In this document: piece after piece, positions 23,622 to 33,585 of the stretch | Position numbering within the stretch: position 1 is the first letter of the stretch | Layout of the letters: each line of letters begins with the position of its first letter | Origin: Terriglobales bacterium | Lineage (GTDB): Bacteria; Acidobacteriota; Terriglobia; Terriglobales; Acidobacteriaceae | Length of the DNA stretch: 64,000 bases | Direction of reading: 5' to 3' | NCBI GenBank assembly: GCA_035561515.1 | Contig: DATMXP010000014.1 | Span: 98,390 to 162,389, forward strand | Made by a program: the position numbers and the translations under genes | The notes under the pieces: generated by a model | The model's input: the letters and a program-made list of their open reading frames with translations, nothing else | The model's database searches: none | Told to the model about the DNA's origin: nothing

Positions 23622-26417
23622 TTGGCTACGAAGAAGAAAACTACTGCTGAAAGTGCCGCGCCCGCGGAAGCTGCAACTTACGTGGCGAAAGGCCCCGAAG
23701 ACACTCAGAAACTCGGACGTGTGTTCCTGATCGACTCGTTTGGGTTGATCTTCCGGGCGTATCACGCGATGTCGAGACAGCGCTCCATGTCCACCAAGGC
23801 GGGTATTCCCACGAGCGCGAGCTATGTCTTCATCAACATGCTGCGCAAACTGCGGGAGGATTTTCATCCCGAGTACGTGGCAGCCGTGTTCGATACCTCC
23901 GGCCCGACGTTCCGCGATACGAAAGCGCAGGAAGTAACAGCGGTAAAGAAGTTCGACCTCAAGACCCAGACATTCCAGGAGATCGAGTACAAGGGCTACA
24001 AGGCAAACCGTTCGGAGATGCCAGCCGACTTGGCGCAGCAAATCCCATACATCCGGCGAGCGCTGGAGGCGTACCGGATTCCGATCCTGCAGATGGAAGG
24101 CTTCGAAGCAGATGACGTGATCGGGACGCTGGCGAAGAAGGCTGCGGACGAAGGCTTTCCCGTGTACGTGGTGTCGAGCGACAAAGACATGCTGCAACTG
24201 GTGAACGAGCGGGTCTGCGTCCTGAACCCGCCGAAGGACAACCTGATCTGCGATTCGCGGAAGGTGGAGGAAATCCTGGGCGTTCCGCCGGAGCGCGTGA
24301 TCGACGTGATGGCGCTGCGCGGCGACTCCATCGACAACATTCCGGGAGCGCCGGGAATCGGCGACAAAGGTTCGGTGGATCTCATCCAGAAGTTCGGCTC
24401 ACTGGACAACCTGCTCGAGCACGCGGAACAGGTGGAGAAGAAGACTTATCGAGAGTCGCTGCTGAATAACAAGGAGACCATTCAGTTCAGCCGCGAGATG
24501 GCCACCATCGACTGCAATGTTCCAATCGACTTTGACCCGGCGCCGATGAAGATAGGCGATCCGGATATGAACGTCCTTCGTGAACTCTTCACCGAGTTGG
24601 AGTTCACGTCGCTGCTGAAGGATATGGTGGCCGGCGTGGATGAGAGCCAGACCGAGTATGGCGAGGCGAAGTCGGCGGCAGATATTGAGAAAGTCATGAA
24701 GTCGCTGGGCAAAGATGGCGTGCTGGCCGTTGCACTCGATGTGCCCGCGCAATCTGAAGAGGAAGCGGAATCTGCGGAAGAAGGGCAGGAGCAACAGGGA
24801 CAGTTGATGTTGTCGGCGGCGCCAGCGAGTTCGCCGAAGCTTCAGAAGGTAGCCATCTCAGCGGCGTCAGGTAAGGCAAGTGTGGTGTCGCTGGACGACA
24901 GCGATGCCGGCAAGGTGCTGAAGCGCTCGCTGGCTGATGCGAATGTCGAGAAGGCCGTCCACGATTACAAGTCGGCGATCCATGGGTTCGACGAGTGCGG
25001 GGTGAAGCTCGATGGTGTCCGCGACGAGACCATGCTGTATTCGTACCTGCTGGATCCGACGTATTCGAGCCACACGCTTCCGGAAGTGGCGCTACGGCGC
25101 TTCAACGTGAAGCTGAGCGGCGGGTTGGCGGAATCGGCCGACATTACGCAACGCCTGGCGAACCTATTGCGCGATGAGGTGGAAAGCAAAGGTCTACGCA
25201 AAGTTTACGACGATATCGACCTCCCGCTCGTTCCGGTGCTGGCGCGCATGGAACAGGCTGGCGTGAAGATCGACTGCGATGTCCTGCGAGACATGTCGGC
25301 TCGGCTCGACAAAGACTGCTACGCTGTTGCCGAGAAGATCTACGAGAAATCGGGGCAGCGGTTCAACATCAACTCGCCCAAGCAACTGGGCGACGTGCTG
25401 TTTAACAAAATGAACCTGCGGAAGCCAGTGAAGTATGGCAAGGGCAAGACGATTTCGACGGCCGTTGACGTCTTGCAGGAACTGGCGACCGAGCATGAGG
25501 TTCCGCGGCTGGTGCTGGAGTTCCGCCAGTTATCGAAGTTGAAATCTACTTACGTCGACGCACTGCCGCTGATGCTCAACCATTGCACGCAGCGTCTGCA
25601 TACGACTTTCGATCAAACGAACACGGCGACCGGGCGATTGTCTTCGAAGAACCCGAATTTGCAGAACATCCCGATTCGCACCGAGCTTGGACGCGAGATT
25701 CGCGCAGCGTTCATCGCCGAGCCCGGACATGTGCTGCTGTCGGCTGACTACTCGCAGATCGAACTGAGGCTGCTGGCGCATTTCTCGGAAGATCCGCTAC
25801 TGATCGAATCCTTCGCGAACAATGAAGATATTCATACCTCAACGGCGGTGCGTGTGTTTGGCATAGGCGCGGACGAGGTCACGCCGGAACATCGGCGTCG
25901 GGCGAAGGCAGTTAACTTCGGCATCGTGTACGGGCAAACGCCATTTGGGCTGGCGCAGACGCTCGGCATCGACCAGAAAGAGGCGAGGCAGTTCATTGAG
26001 GCGTATTTCGCGAAGTACACGGGCGTCCGCAAGTGGCTGGACGACATCGTCGTCGAGGCGCACGAGAACAAGATGGTGAAGACGATGTTCGGGCGGATGC
26101 GTCCACTGCCGGATATCGATTCTCGCAATCCAAACCTGCGCGGGTTTGCCGAACGCACGGCGATGAACACGCCGCTGCAGGGCACAGCCGCCGACCTGAT
26201 TAAGCTGGCGATGATTCGCCTGGATGCCGATCTCCGCGAGCGCAAGCTGAAGTCGCGAATGACGCTGCAAGTTCACGACGAACTGGTGTTCGAAGTTCCC
26301 GAAGAGGAAGTGGATGTGATGATGTCTCTGGTGTGCGAACGCATGGAGCAGGTGTGGCCCTTGCGGGTGCCGCTCCAGGTGGATGCGGGGACGGGTAAGA
26401 ACTGGCGGGACATTTAG
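23622..26417 (+). CDS. polA: DNA polymerase I
   Basis: A 931-residue protein starting at TTG. The 5'-3' exonuclease domain covers about 25-310 (FLIDSFGLIFRAYHAMS, AAVFDTSGPTFRD, EADDVIGTLAKKA, VSSDKDMLQLV, LRGDSIDNIPGAPGIGDKG). The middle proofreading domain (about 345-520) is degenerate: the first exo motif, DxE in proofreading enzymes, reads VALDVPAQ, and an acidic linker (EEEAESAEEGQEQQ) is inserted. The polymerase domain is intact: TATGRLSSKNPNLQNIP, LLSADYSQIELRLLAHF, RRRAKAVNFGIVYG and TLQVHDELVFEVP. It should do gap filling and RNA primer removal without 3'-5' proofreading. Confidence 0.95.
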   Translation: MATKKKTTAESAAPAEAATYVAKGPEDTQKLGRVFLIDSFGLIFRAYHAMSRQRSMSTKAGIPTSASYVFINMLRKLREDFHPEYVAAVFDTSGPTFRDTKAQEVTAVKKFDLKTQTFQEIEYKGYKANRSEMPADLAQQIPYIRRALEAYRIPILQMEGFEADDVIGTLAKKAADEGFPVYVVSSDKDMLQLVNERVCVLNPPKDNLICDSRKVEEILGVPPERVIDVMALRGDSIDNIPGAPGIGDKGSVDLIQKFGSLDNLLEHAEQVEKKTYRESLLNNKETIQFSREMATIDCNVPIDFDPAPMKIGDPDMNVLRELFTELEFTSLLKDMVAGVDESQTEYGEAKSAADIEKVMKSLGKDGVLAVALDVPAQSEEEAESAEEGQEQQGQLMLSAAPASSPKLQKVAISAASGKASVVSLDDSDAGKVLKRSLADANVEKAVHDYKSAIHGFDECGVKLDGVRDETMLYSYLLDPTYSSHTLPEVALRRFNVKLSGGLAESADITQRLANLLRDEVESKGLRKVYDDIDLPLVPVLARMEQAGVKIDCDVLRDMSARLDKDCYAVAEKIYEKSGQRFNINSPKQLGDVLFNKMNLRKPVKYGKGKTISTAVDVLQELATEHEVPRLVLEFRQLSKLKSTYVDALPLMLNHCTQRLHTTFDQTNTATGRLSSKNPNLQNIPIRTELGREIRAAFIAEPGHVLLSADYSQIELRLLAHFSEDPLLIESFANNEDIHTSTAVRVFGIGADEVTPEHRRRAKAVNFGIVYGQTPFGLAQTLGIDQKEARQFIEAYFAKYTGVRKWLDDIVVEAHENKMVKTMFGRMRPLPDIDSRNPNLRGFAERTAMNTPLQGTAADLIKLAMIRLDADLRERKLKSRMTLQVHDELVFEVPEEEVDVMMSLVCERMEQVWPLRVPLQVDAGTGKNWRDI

Positions 26418-26427
26418 CCGACCCGAA

Positions 26428-26463
26428 GTACGCTCCCACCCTCCGCCGGGAAGGTGGGAGTAC
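26428..26463. terminator. Bidirectional hairpin between converging polA and M48 genes
   Basis: CTCCCACC (26433-26440) pairs with GGTGGGAG (26453-26460), extended by outer GTA/TAC. There is no strong T-tract, so it may be a weak or factor-assisted terminator or a dispersed hairpin repeat. Confidence 0.5.
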
Positions 26464-26473
26464 AGATTGCGCA

Positions 26474-29320
26474 CTAATTCCCTGAAACTCCAGATTGCGC
26501 CGAACTTACTTTCAACGTGTAGACTTCCTGCCGCTCTGTAAGTACAGCTAGTCTCTCCCCGTCATCGGAGAATTGGGCGTACTCGATGGGACTCTCGAAG
26601 GTAAGCTCGGCTTTCTTCGATTTGGCAGCCAAGTCGAACAGCACCACTCGTCCGGGCTCACGCTCGATCGCGAGAATGTCTGTCTTTGTGCAGATGACCG
26701 GCGCTCTTCCGAAGTACCGTCCAATTCGCTGGCCCTTCAGGTCGTAGATCAACACTCGATGGTGGCTATCCTGAAACATGAGGTACTTGCCTGTCGGGAT
26801 CATGTCGGAAATCTTGAACGAACCTCTGCCGGTATCGATCGGGAAACGTGCCATTGGGGTCCCAGTGCGCACATCCAGAGCGACGACGAAATAACTTTCG
26901 TCCTTCTGCAGAATAGTTTCCGCCAGACGCGCCGCCTCCGGATCTTGTTTGATTTCTTCCTTCGCACCCTTGTCGGTGAGATCCCACGCGAGCACCAGGA
27001 CATTTTCGCCAGGATTCCAGCCAAGGTTCGGCATCCGTTTGAAGAAGCGGGTCCAGAGCAGTTTCCCGGAACGCACATCGTGAATTTCAAACGTCACGTC
27101 ACGCGTCGGGTGTTCATCCGGATCTTTCGGCAGGATAACGACGTACGTCCCGGCAACCTGAAACACCCGTTCGCGCTTCTTGTGACTTGCAACTTGGACT
27201 ATGGCAGGACGGTCAAGGTTAATAGAGGCTACAGTGTTCCCCTGCTGGTCTCCTTCCTGTTTGCGTAAGTCCTTTTCGCTCGTGCCGCGCATCAGGAGTT
27301 TGCGATAGCGATTCGGCGGCGCGAAGTTCAGGAGCGCGGTGCTGCTCTCAAAGAAGGCGCCGTTGAACGGCGCAAGATTCAGAGCACCACTGCCGGTCAG
27401 GTCCCAGATCTTTCCTCGCGTCTTTTCGCTGAGCGCAAGCACCTTCAGATCAGGCGAGAACATTACCGCACGAGTGTAGCCGAGAGGCGCCCTGGGCAAA
27501 GTGACCGTTGCCAAAGGCGCGGTAAGCGGGCGACGGTACAGTGCGACTTCTCCGTTGGCGCGCTCGTTAACCCAGGTACCGTCATACACGTCTACTGCAT
27601 TGGTCTTGCTCGCCAGAAAAATCTTGTTCTCCTTCAGGTCCATGATGCCCACCGGAGATTCAGGCAGTGGGCGAATCATCACGAAATCGCCGAAGGTGGG
27701 AGTCTCAATTGCAAGAGGCCCAATATGCAATCCGGACTGGATGACTTCACCATTTATGGTCACGATCTTGGAGTCGTAGCCGTCCTTGCCATCCACACCG
27801 AGAACACGGTCCGGTCCCAGGAACCCGAAGGACGTTTCCATAATGGTCTTCAATTTGCCGGGCAGGTTTAGCTCGCGCTCGTCCTTGAAATCGTAACCGA
27901 ACTGAAATGGGCCGACTCCAGCCAGGAAGTAGCGCCCGTCCGAGGAGAACTCAAGGGTGACCGCGGGCCCTCCTTCGAAGATCAGGTATTTGTAGATAGA
28001 CCAGGCTCGCCCATCGCCGACAGATCCATCGATGAAATTCTTCTTCTCGAAAACGTCCTGACCCTTGTCAACGTTGATGAGCCGGATTCCCACCGGAATG
28101 AACTGATCCGGGTCCGGTCGGAAGCAGGCCAGGATGTTCCCGTCTGGAGAGATGGCACTACGGAGGCATCCACGAAAAACGTAGACATCGTGTACGTCTG
28201 TCTCGCGTTGCTCGGCTACACTCCACTTGTAAACGCGAAGAGCTTCATTGTGGAACACGACTGTTTTGGAATCGGTGGTGAAATGAGCTGGGAATGCGCC
28301 GGGGGCGTCGATGCGGAAGAGGACCTTCAGCGGTTCGCGTTGTAGAACGAAGATGCTGGTATCGTCCTGCGCAAGAATCAACTTGCCGTCGGGGCTGAAC
28401 CGGAAGTGTGTCAGTTCTCCCTGTAACGGCGGGTCGAGGACCTTCTTCGAAAGCATGTTGGGCAGCGCAAGCTTCTTGCCGAAACCGTTGAAGCGGAGCA
28501 GGGCGGCTCTCCAAGTATCAAAATCAGCTGAAGCTTCACGTTTTTCTTTGCACCCTGCCGGCACCTGACTCGCATTGGTGGCGAATTCGCGCAACCGTTT
28601 GGATTCGGGTGCCGTGGAGCCGAATACATCTGAAAACCAGCTTCCCTTCCTGCCTTTGCGCTCGGTGAAGCGGTCCCAAAACGTAACAACCGCTTGAGGG
28701 TCATAACCGGCACGCGCCACAGCGAAGACGGAGACCTGGTCAGCATTGATCTGAGACTTGTCTTCGTCGGTGTCGATGTCCACGCTCTTCTTGCGATAGC
28801 TTTCCAGCAGTTCGTGATAGCGGTTTTCGACGTCGTCCCGATTGCCGAGCGAGGTGACGTTCAGAAATACCTTGAGCAGCTTGGTGAAGAGCACAGCGGT
28901 GTCATGGTTCAACTGGTGCCCGACTTCGTGAGCGAGCACTCCTGCCAGTTCGTCTTCATTTCGAGTCGTCGCAATCAACTTGCGGGTTACATAAACGCGG
29001 CCGCCGGGCAGGGCGTATGCATTGGCTTCCGATTCGTCCACGAGAAAGAACTGATGTTTCAGGTGGCTTTCGGGCATGTACCGCACCACTCGCTCACCAA
29101 TACGCCGCAGAGGCGCGACGAGTTCTTCGTCTTCGATAATGTGCACGTCGCGAGTCACGGATTCGGCCGCGACATCGCCTAAATCAATCTCCTGTTGCTC
29201 GGTGAAGATGTTCGCACGAGTGGATTTAGTTAAAACAGGGGCCTGAGGACAAGCGGACTCTGTCTGTGCTTGTGCGTAAACCAGCCAGGTTGAAAAGAAA
29301 AGAAGGGCAAACAGCCGCAT
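26474..29320 (-). CDS. M48 metallopeptidase-like domain fused to a beta-propeller
   Basis: A 948-residue exported protein: signal peptide 1-19 (ending AQAQ), M48 domain about 40-250 and a long WD40/TolB-like repeat region about 290-940 with SPDGKLILAQDDTSIFVL, SPDGNILACF, FSSDGRYFLAGVG, FSPDLKVLALSEKTRGKIWDL and FSDDGERLAVL blades. The zinc motif AHEVGHQLNHD (His131, Glu132, His135) is present. The third ligand in M48 enzymes is Glu in an ExxAD motif; here the corresponding QINAD places Gln at 190. Activity is therefore uncertain. It could be a periplasmic quality-control protease or a pseudo-enzyme with a protein-binding propeller. Confidence 0.82.
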   Translation of the reverse strand: MRLFALLFFSTWLVYAQAQTESACPQAPVLTKSTRANIFTEQQEIDLGDVAAESVTRDVHIIEDEELVAPLRRIGERVVRYMPESHLKHQFFLVDESEANAYALPGGRVYVTRKLIATTRNEDELAGVLAHEVGHQLNHDTAVLFTKLLKVFLNVTSLGNRDDVENRYHELLESYRKKSVDIDTDEDKSQINADQVSVFAVARAGYDPQAVVTFWDRFTERKGRKGSWFSDVFGSTAPESKRLREFATNASQVPAGCKEKREASADFDTWRAALLRFNGFGKKLALPNMLSKKVLDPPLQGELTHFRFSPDGKLILAQDDTSIFVLQREPLKVLFRIDAPGAFPAHFTTDSKTVVFHNEALRVYKWSVAEQRETDVHDVYVFRGCLRSAISPDGNILACFRPDPDQFIPVGIRLINVDKGQDVFEKKNFIDGSVGDGRAWSIYKYLIFEGGPAVTLEFSSDGRYFLAGVGPFQFGYDFKDERELNLPGKLKTIMETSFGFLGPDRVLGVDGKDGYDSKIVTINGEVIQSGLHIGPLAIETPTFGDFVMIRPLPESPVGIMDLKENKIFLASKTNAVDVYDGTWVNERANGEVALYRRPLTAPLATVTLPRAPLGYTRAVMFSPDLKVLALSEKTRGKIWDLTGSGALNLAPFNGAFFESSTALLNFAPPNRYRKLLMRGTSEKDLRKQEGDQQGNTVASINLDRPAIVQVASHKKRERVFQVAGTYVVILPKDPDEHPTRDVTFEIHDVRSGKLLWTRFFKRMPNLGWNPGENVLVLAWDLTDKGAKEEIKQDPEAARLAETILQKDESYFVVALDVRTGTPMARFPIDTGRGSFKISDMIPTGKYLMFQDSHHRVLIYDLKGQRIGRYFGRAPVICTKTDILAIEREPGRVVLFDLAAKSKKAELTFESPIEYAQFSDDGERLAVLTERQEVYTLKVSSAQSGVSGN

Positions 29321-29470
29321 GAATACCTCGCCAAAGCAGAGTTGAACGCCGGATACTTTACCGCACCATTCCTCGACTGCGTTAAAGAAAAGGGAATATT
29401 TTCGTGACTAGAGCACCAAATTGGGAGGGAAAACTCGGGCTAATCAGGCGAATGCCTGAATGAACCGTCA

Positions 29471-29500
29471 AAAAGAAAAGCCGCCCACGGTGGGCGGCTT
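29471..29500 (-). terminator. Intrinsic terminator of purM
   Basis: On the minus strand AAGCCGCCCA (29500-29491) and its complement (29487-29478) form a 10-bp stem with a 3-nt loop, followed by a T-rich tail TTTTCTTTT. Confidence 0.88.
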
Positions 29501-29522
29501 GATCCTATTCGAGAGTTAAGCG

Positions 29523-30575
29523 TTAGCTGTACGACACCTTTCGGTCGCCCTTTAGGATGCGTCCGATGGTGTAGCCCTTTTCGCCTGCACGCTCGAGCAC
29601 GGTTTGAACGCGCTTGAACTTCTTCGGGGGGACCACCAGGATCATGCCGATTCCCATGTTGAAGGTGCGGAGCATTTCGGCGTCGTTGATGTTTCCCAGC
29701 TTCTGCAGATGGCTGAAGATGGGCTGCACCGGCCAGCTTCCGAGTTGGACATGAGCTCCCATACCCTTCGGTAAAACGCGAGGCAGGTTCTCAGTGATGC
29801 CGCCACCGGTGATGTGCGCTACGGCGGTTACAGCCTCGGCCTCAAACAAGCGACGCAACACCGGCCAGTAGCTCTTGTGAGTCCGCATCAGTTCGTTGCC
29901 GACTTTGTTCTTGATCTCGTTGATGTAAGACTCGGCCGAATACCTGGCGACTTCGAACAGCAGCTTCCGAGCCAACGAATAGCCGTTCGTATGCATTCCG
30001 TTGGAAGGAAGTCCGACCAGGACGTCACCGACCTGGACATCTTTTCCGGTGATGATCTTCTCGCGCTCAACGACCCCTACGATGAAGCCGGCCAGGTCAT
30101 ACTCGCCGCCGGTATAGAAGCCCGGCATCTCGGCGGTCTCGCCACCAATGAGTGCGCAGCCGTTGTGCTTGCAGGCGTCGGCAATGCCGCTGACGACCTT
30201 CTCGGCTACTTCGGGATCAAGTTTGCCGGTGGCGAAGTAGTCCATGAAAAACATGGGAGCTGCGCCCTGAACGGCAATGTCGTTGACGCAGTGGTTCACA
30301 AGATCGGCACCGATTGTGTGGTGCAGATTCATTTCGAAGGCGATCTTCAGCTTCGTGCCGACGCCGTCAACGCTGCTGACAAGAACGGGATCCGTGTATT
30401 TCTTCTTGTCGATGGCAAAGAGCCCGCCAAAGCCACCGATGTCGCTCAGGACACACTTGTTGAAGGTGCGGTGAGCGAGGTACTTAATGCGTTGTTTGGC
30501 GCGGTTGGCACGCTCGATGTCCACGCCTGCATCGGCGTAGGTTATGGTTTGATCTGGAACTAGTTGCTCAGCCAA
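29523..30575 (-). CDS. purM: Phosphoribosylformylglycinamidine cyclo-ligase (AIR synthase)
   Basis: A 350-residue enzyme of purine synthesis that closes FGAM to AIR using ATP. Family motifs: TYADAGVDIERANR near 11-24, DPVLVSSVDGVGTKLKIAFE near 62-81, NDIAVQGAAPMFFMDYFATG near 97-116, LIGGETAEMPGFY near 142-154, VGLPSNGMHTNGYSLARKL near 188-206 and HITGGGITENLPRVLPKG near 254-271. Length is standard. A single gene with its own terminator. Confidence 0.96.
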   Translation of the reverse strand: MAEQLVPDQTITYADAGVDIERANRAKQRIKYLAHRTFNKCVLSDIGGFGGLFAIDKKKYTDPVLVSSVDGVGTKLKIAFEMNLHHTIGADLVNHCVNDIAVQGAAPMFFMDYFATGKLDPEVAEKVVSGIADACKHNGCALIGGETAEMPGFYTGGEYDLAGFIVGVVEREKIITGKDVQVGDVLVGLPSNGMHTNGYSLARKLLFEVARYSAESYINEIKNKVGNELMRTHKSYWPVLRRLFEAEAVTAVAHITGGGITENLPRVLPKGMGAHVQLGSWPVQPIFSHLQKLGNINDAEMLRTFNMGIGMILVVPPKKFKRVQTVLERAGEKGYTIGRILKGDRKVSYS

Positions 30576-30681
30576 GTGCGATTCCGTAGTTGCAGCGAAT
30601 TATGTATTCCGAGAAGAGCAGCTATTTTAACATTCCTGAACGGAATGGCCGAAAAACCAGCTTAAAAGGTTGGAATTGAGA

Positions 30682-30714
30682 ACGAACGGGAGCAGGATCG
30701 CTGCTCCCGTTCGT
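30682..30714. terminator. Long hairpin downstream of the alcohol dehydrogenase gene
   Basis: A perfect 13-bp stem: ACGAACGGGAGCA (30682-30694) with TGCTCCCGTTCGT (30702-30714). It starts 4 bp after the minus-strand stop codon. The tail on the minus strand is not T-rich, so it may protect the mRNA 3' end or work as a weak terminator. Confidence 0.6.
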
Positions 30715-30717
30715 GTC

Positions 30718-31908
30718 CTATGCGGCTGCCGCTCCGGCCCACGGATCCAGAACCACCTTGGTGCAGTTTTCCTGCTTGTCCCGGAAGATCTGGTATCCGC
30801 GCGGTGCTTCGTCGATCGGTAAGACGTGACTGATAACGAAACTGGGGTCGATTTCGCCCCGCTCCACGCGTTCGAGAAGAGGCTTCATGTATCGCATCAT
30901 GTGAGTCTGACCGGTCTTAAGAGTCAGACCCTTGTTCATGACGGCGCCGAGCGGCACTTTGTCCACGAACCCGCCGTACACGCCCGGAACAGAAATCGTT
31001 CCCCCCTTGCGGCAAGCCATCACGCATTCGCGGAAGACTTGCGGGCGGTCGAACTGCACGCGCAACTTCTGCTTTACGTTGTCGACCACGTACGGGAGTG
31101 AATGCCCGCTAGCTTCCATGCCGACAGCGTCCATGCACGAGTCCGGCCCACGGTTGGCGGTCATGTCCCGCAGCACGGTAAGAATGTTGTCCACTTCGTC
31201 AGCGTTGATAACTTCGGCGCCGCCCTCTTCGGCCAGGCGAAGTCGTTCCGGCACCTTGTCGATGGCAATCACGCGTTCTGCGCCAAGCATTTTGGCGCTG
31301 CGAATCGCGAATTGCCCCACCGGACCGCATCCCCAGATCGCGACCGTATCGCCCGGTTGGATATTGCAGTTCTCCGCACCCATGTAGCCAGTGGGGAAGA
31401 TGTCGGAAAGGAACAGAACCTTTTCGTCGGAGATACCATTCGGGATCTTCAATGGCCCGACATCGGCAAACGGCACGCGTGCGTACTGCGCCTGCCCGCC
31501 GGCATAGCCGCCGGTCATATGGGTGTAGCCAAACAGTCCGGAGGGCGAATAACCCATCAGGCTTTCGGCGATCCACGCATTCGGATTGCTGTTGTCGCAA
31601 AGCGACCAGAGGTCGTGCCCGCAGAAGAAGCACTTCCCGCATGCGATGGTGAACGGCACCACCACCCTGTCTCCTACCTGCAGGTTCTTCACGCCCGGCC
31701 CCACCTCGACCACTTCGCCCATGAACTCATGGCCAAGAATGTCGCCTTGTTCAAGGGTCGGCATGTAGCCGTTATAAAGGTGCAGGTCCGATCCGCAGAT
31801 CGCAGTCTTCGTGATCTTGATGATGGCATCGCGTGGGTTCAGTATTTTCGGGTCTGGAACCGTTTCAACTCGGACGTCTTCGGCGCCGTACCAGCAGAGT
31901 GCTTTCAT
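30718..31908 (-). CDS. Zinc-dependent alcohol/formaldehyde dehydrogenase family protein
   Basis: A 396-residue medium-chain dehydrogenase. Catalytic zinc site: [13 protein letters not shown] (Cys38, His43 region) with [12 protein letters not shown]. Structural zinc site: [18 protein letters not shown] with four cysteines. NAD-binding fold: [20 protein letters not shown]. Subfamily features such as [17 protein letters not shown] and [20 protein letters not shown] match the formaldehyde dehydrogenase-like group that often lacks a glutathione requirement. Overlaps the SRPBCC gene by 4 nt, indicating one operon. Substrate is not certain. Confidence 0.88.
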   Translation of the reverse strand: MKALCWYGAEDVRVETVPDPKILNPRDAIIKITKTAICGSDLHLYNGYMPTLEQGDILGHEFMGEVVEVGPGVKNLQVGDRVVVPFTIACGKCFFCGHDLWSLCDNSNPNAWIAESLMGYSPSGLFGYTHMTGGYAGGQAQYARVPFADVGPLKIPNGISDEKVLFLSDIFPTGYMGAENCNIQPGDTVAIWGCGPVGQFAIRSAKMLGAERVIAIDKVPERLRLAEEGGAEVINADEVDNILTVLRDMTANRGPDSCMDAVGMEASGHSLPYVVDNVKQKLRVQFDRPQVFRECVMACRKGGTISVPGVYGGFVDKVPLGAVMNKGLTLKTGQTHMMRYMKPLLERVERGEIDPSFVISHVLPIDEAPRGYQIFRDKQENCTKVVLDPWAGAAAA

Positions 31909-32675
31909 GATGCCACCTCCTGGGGTTGAGGTTGGGGACGCTCGCTCTGCGTCGGTTTCGGACGGTAATCGTCGTAGATCGCCTGCTTCATCCGGATCTT
32001 CAGGGAGCGGGGACCGTGTGGCTGTCCCACGGTGGTGGCGATTTCACCGGCTTCCATCAACTGCTTGAAGTGGCGAAGGTCTTCGTAGATGGTCTGGGAA
32101 GGATCTTTGCCGAACATCATGGCAACGGCCTTGCCAATCGGTCCAGCGGGTGGCTGATATTGCATCACGATCGTGATCTCGGTGCCGCGATCTCCCGGTG
32201 CCTTGCGGAACTGTACCGAACCCGTGTTGGGGAGTACGGAATCCGCATCCGAACGCCAGACGATCCACTGATTCTCACGCTGGTCGACGATCTGGGCGGT
32301 CCACTTGATGCGCATCTGCATGGGGCCGCGAGCAACCCACTCGGAGCGCCCGTTGCCAAGGTCGCGAACCGATTGAAGGTGCGACATAAACTTAGGAAGA
32401 TTCTCGAAGTTGGTCCAGAAACGGAAAGCTTCTTCTGGCGAAACATTGACGGTGAAGCTGGATTCGGTATGGATTTCCTGCGGTTCTGTTGAAATGCGAG
32501 TGCCGCCGAAAGCAAGCAGGCCACCCGCGGTAGCCAATGCGGCTCCGGTCTTTGAACGGCGAGTAAGGCCATAAACAGCCAACGCGCTGCCGCCCACTAT
32601 CGCCGCCCAGCGCGGGACGGCGGAGTAGTTGCCGTTCCGGCGCTGCCGATCACGATCTCTGAATGTCTGATTCAT
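31905..32675 (-). CDS. SRPBCC family (cyclase/dehydrase-like) protein with membrane segment
   Basis: A 256-residue protein. N-terminal residues 20-57 contain two weak hydrophobic stretches ([29 protein letters not shown]), as in DUF2892-like anchors. The SRPBCC/polyketide-cyclase domain covers about 68-215: [50 protein letters not shown] and a [18 protein letters not shown] segment. The C-terminus is Pro/Gln-rich. It precedes the alcohol dehydrogenase gene with ATGA overlap. Function likely lipid or hydrophobic ligand binding; unproven. Confidence 0.8.
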   Translation of the reverse strand: MNQTFRDRDRQRRNGNYSAVPRWAAIVGGSALAVYGLTRRSKTGAALATAGGLLAFGGTRISTEPQEIHTESSFTVNVSPEEAFRFWTNFENLPKFMSHLQSVRDLGNGRSEWVARGPMQMRIKWTAQIVDQRENQWIVWRSDADSVLPNTGSVQFRKAPGDRGTEITIVMQYQPPAGPIGKAVAMMFGKDPSQTIYEDLRHFKQLMEAGEIATTVGQPHGPRSLKIRMKQAIYDDYRPKPTQSERPQPQPQEVAS

Positions 32676-32783
32676 GGAATTGTGCCTCTGGGTTAGGGTC
32701 GTTCTGGTCGGATGCGTGGGGGGTACGGCGAGTTTTGCCCTAAACCGCAGATGATGGTGGAAATGAAAACTCCCGGTCGGCAG

Positions 32784-33509
32784 CTACTTTTGTGCGGATG
32801 AACTCAGCCTTCGAATGGAGGTTTGCGCTTCTTCCGCTTCCTTCCCCGTCGGAGACCACTCCATGAATGTGCGGTAATACGTAAGTGCTTCCGCACCCCG
32901 GCCGGTCTTTTCCAGCATCCGCGCAAGGCGAAGAGACGCCATCGGTTCACCCGGCAACCGTTCAAGCGCGCTGCGATACCGCATTTCCGCGGACTTCAGC
33001 GCCTTGTCTTTGAAATAGAAGTCTCCCACTTCCACGTCGTGCTCGGCGGCAAGGACGTCTTCCGGAGTGCAGTAAGGATGAATCTCGGGAGAGGACGCGG
33101 AACGGCTGGAACTTTCCTGCGGCGAAATTGTGGTTGATTTGGATGTCGTAGTCGTGGGCCTGAGTGATGCGGGTAACGCTGCCTGCAATTTGGCGCATCG
33201 CTCGGCGGCATGCGCCAGACGCTCTTCTTCGCGCTGCTGCGCCTCAATTTCGCGCGATGCATTGCCCTTACAAGTGCTGAAGATGATATTCACGCATTCC
33301 GGGAGCAGCTTGCGCAATTTGTTCGTTACGGGATTGGGCTTGTCTGCGGGTTGCGCCGCGGAATCGCTTTGTTTGTCAGGTACTTTGCCCGTGTTTTCAT
33401 CCGCCTGCCGGGAACCGGATGTCTGGCTTGATGTGGTCCGAGCATCCTGCGCAATCGATGGAAGTGTCAGGACAGAAGAGCAGGCAAGCATCAACACGCA
33501 GCGCCACAT
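32784..33509 (-). CDS. Exported tetratricopeptide-repeat protein
   Basis: A 241-residue protein with a signal peptide (about 1-20, ending SIAQD). A low-complexity Ser/Thr/Gln/Asp region (21-60) and a second one (120-140) flank a helical segment with four cysteines. Two TPR-like units occur at about 155-225: AEHDVEVGDFYFKDKALKSA, MRYRSALERLPGEPMASLRL and ARMLEKTGRGAEALTYYRTF. Probable periplasmic or outer-membrane scaffold; no specific family. Confidence 0.72.
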   Translation of the reverse strand: MWRCVLMLACSSVLTLPSIAQDARTTSSQTSGSRQADENTGKVPDKQSDSAAQPADKPNPVTNKLRKLLPECVNIIFSTCKGNASREIEAQQREEERLAHAAERCAKLQAALPASLRPTTTTSKSTTISPQESSSRSASSPEIHPYCTPEDVLAAEHDVEVGDFYFKDKALKSAEMRYRSALERLPGEPMASLRLARMLEKTGRGAEALTYYRTFMEWSPTGKEAEEAQTSIRRLSSSAQK

Positions 33510-33544
33510 GCGAGCGATTCTACGCTTTCGTAGCGGACAACAGA

Positions 33545-33569
33545 AAAGCCCCGGTTGGCCCGGGGCTTT
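33545..33569. terminator. Bidirectional intrinsic terminator
   Basis: AAAGCCCCGG (33545-33554) and CCGGGGCTTT (33560-33569) form a 10-bp stem with loop TTGGC. On the minus strand it is followed by TTTTCTG. It ends the Lys/Glu-rich peptide gene, 16 bp after its stop. Confidence 0.8.
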
Positions 33570-33585
33570 CGCCAGGCAGAATGGA

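Noticed and set aside
29523..30680. Purine riboswitch upstream of purM
   Set aside because: The 5' side of purM (30576-30680) shows no conserved purine-aptamer sequence or paired stems.
31102..31929. 275-codon plus-strand frame opposite the alcohol dehydrogenase
   Set aside because: Antisense to a gene with intact zinc and NAD motifs.
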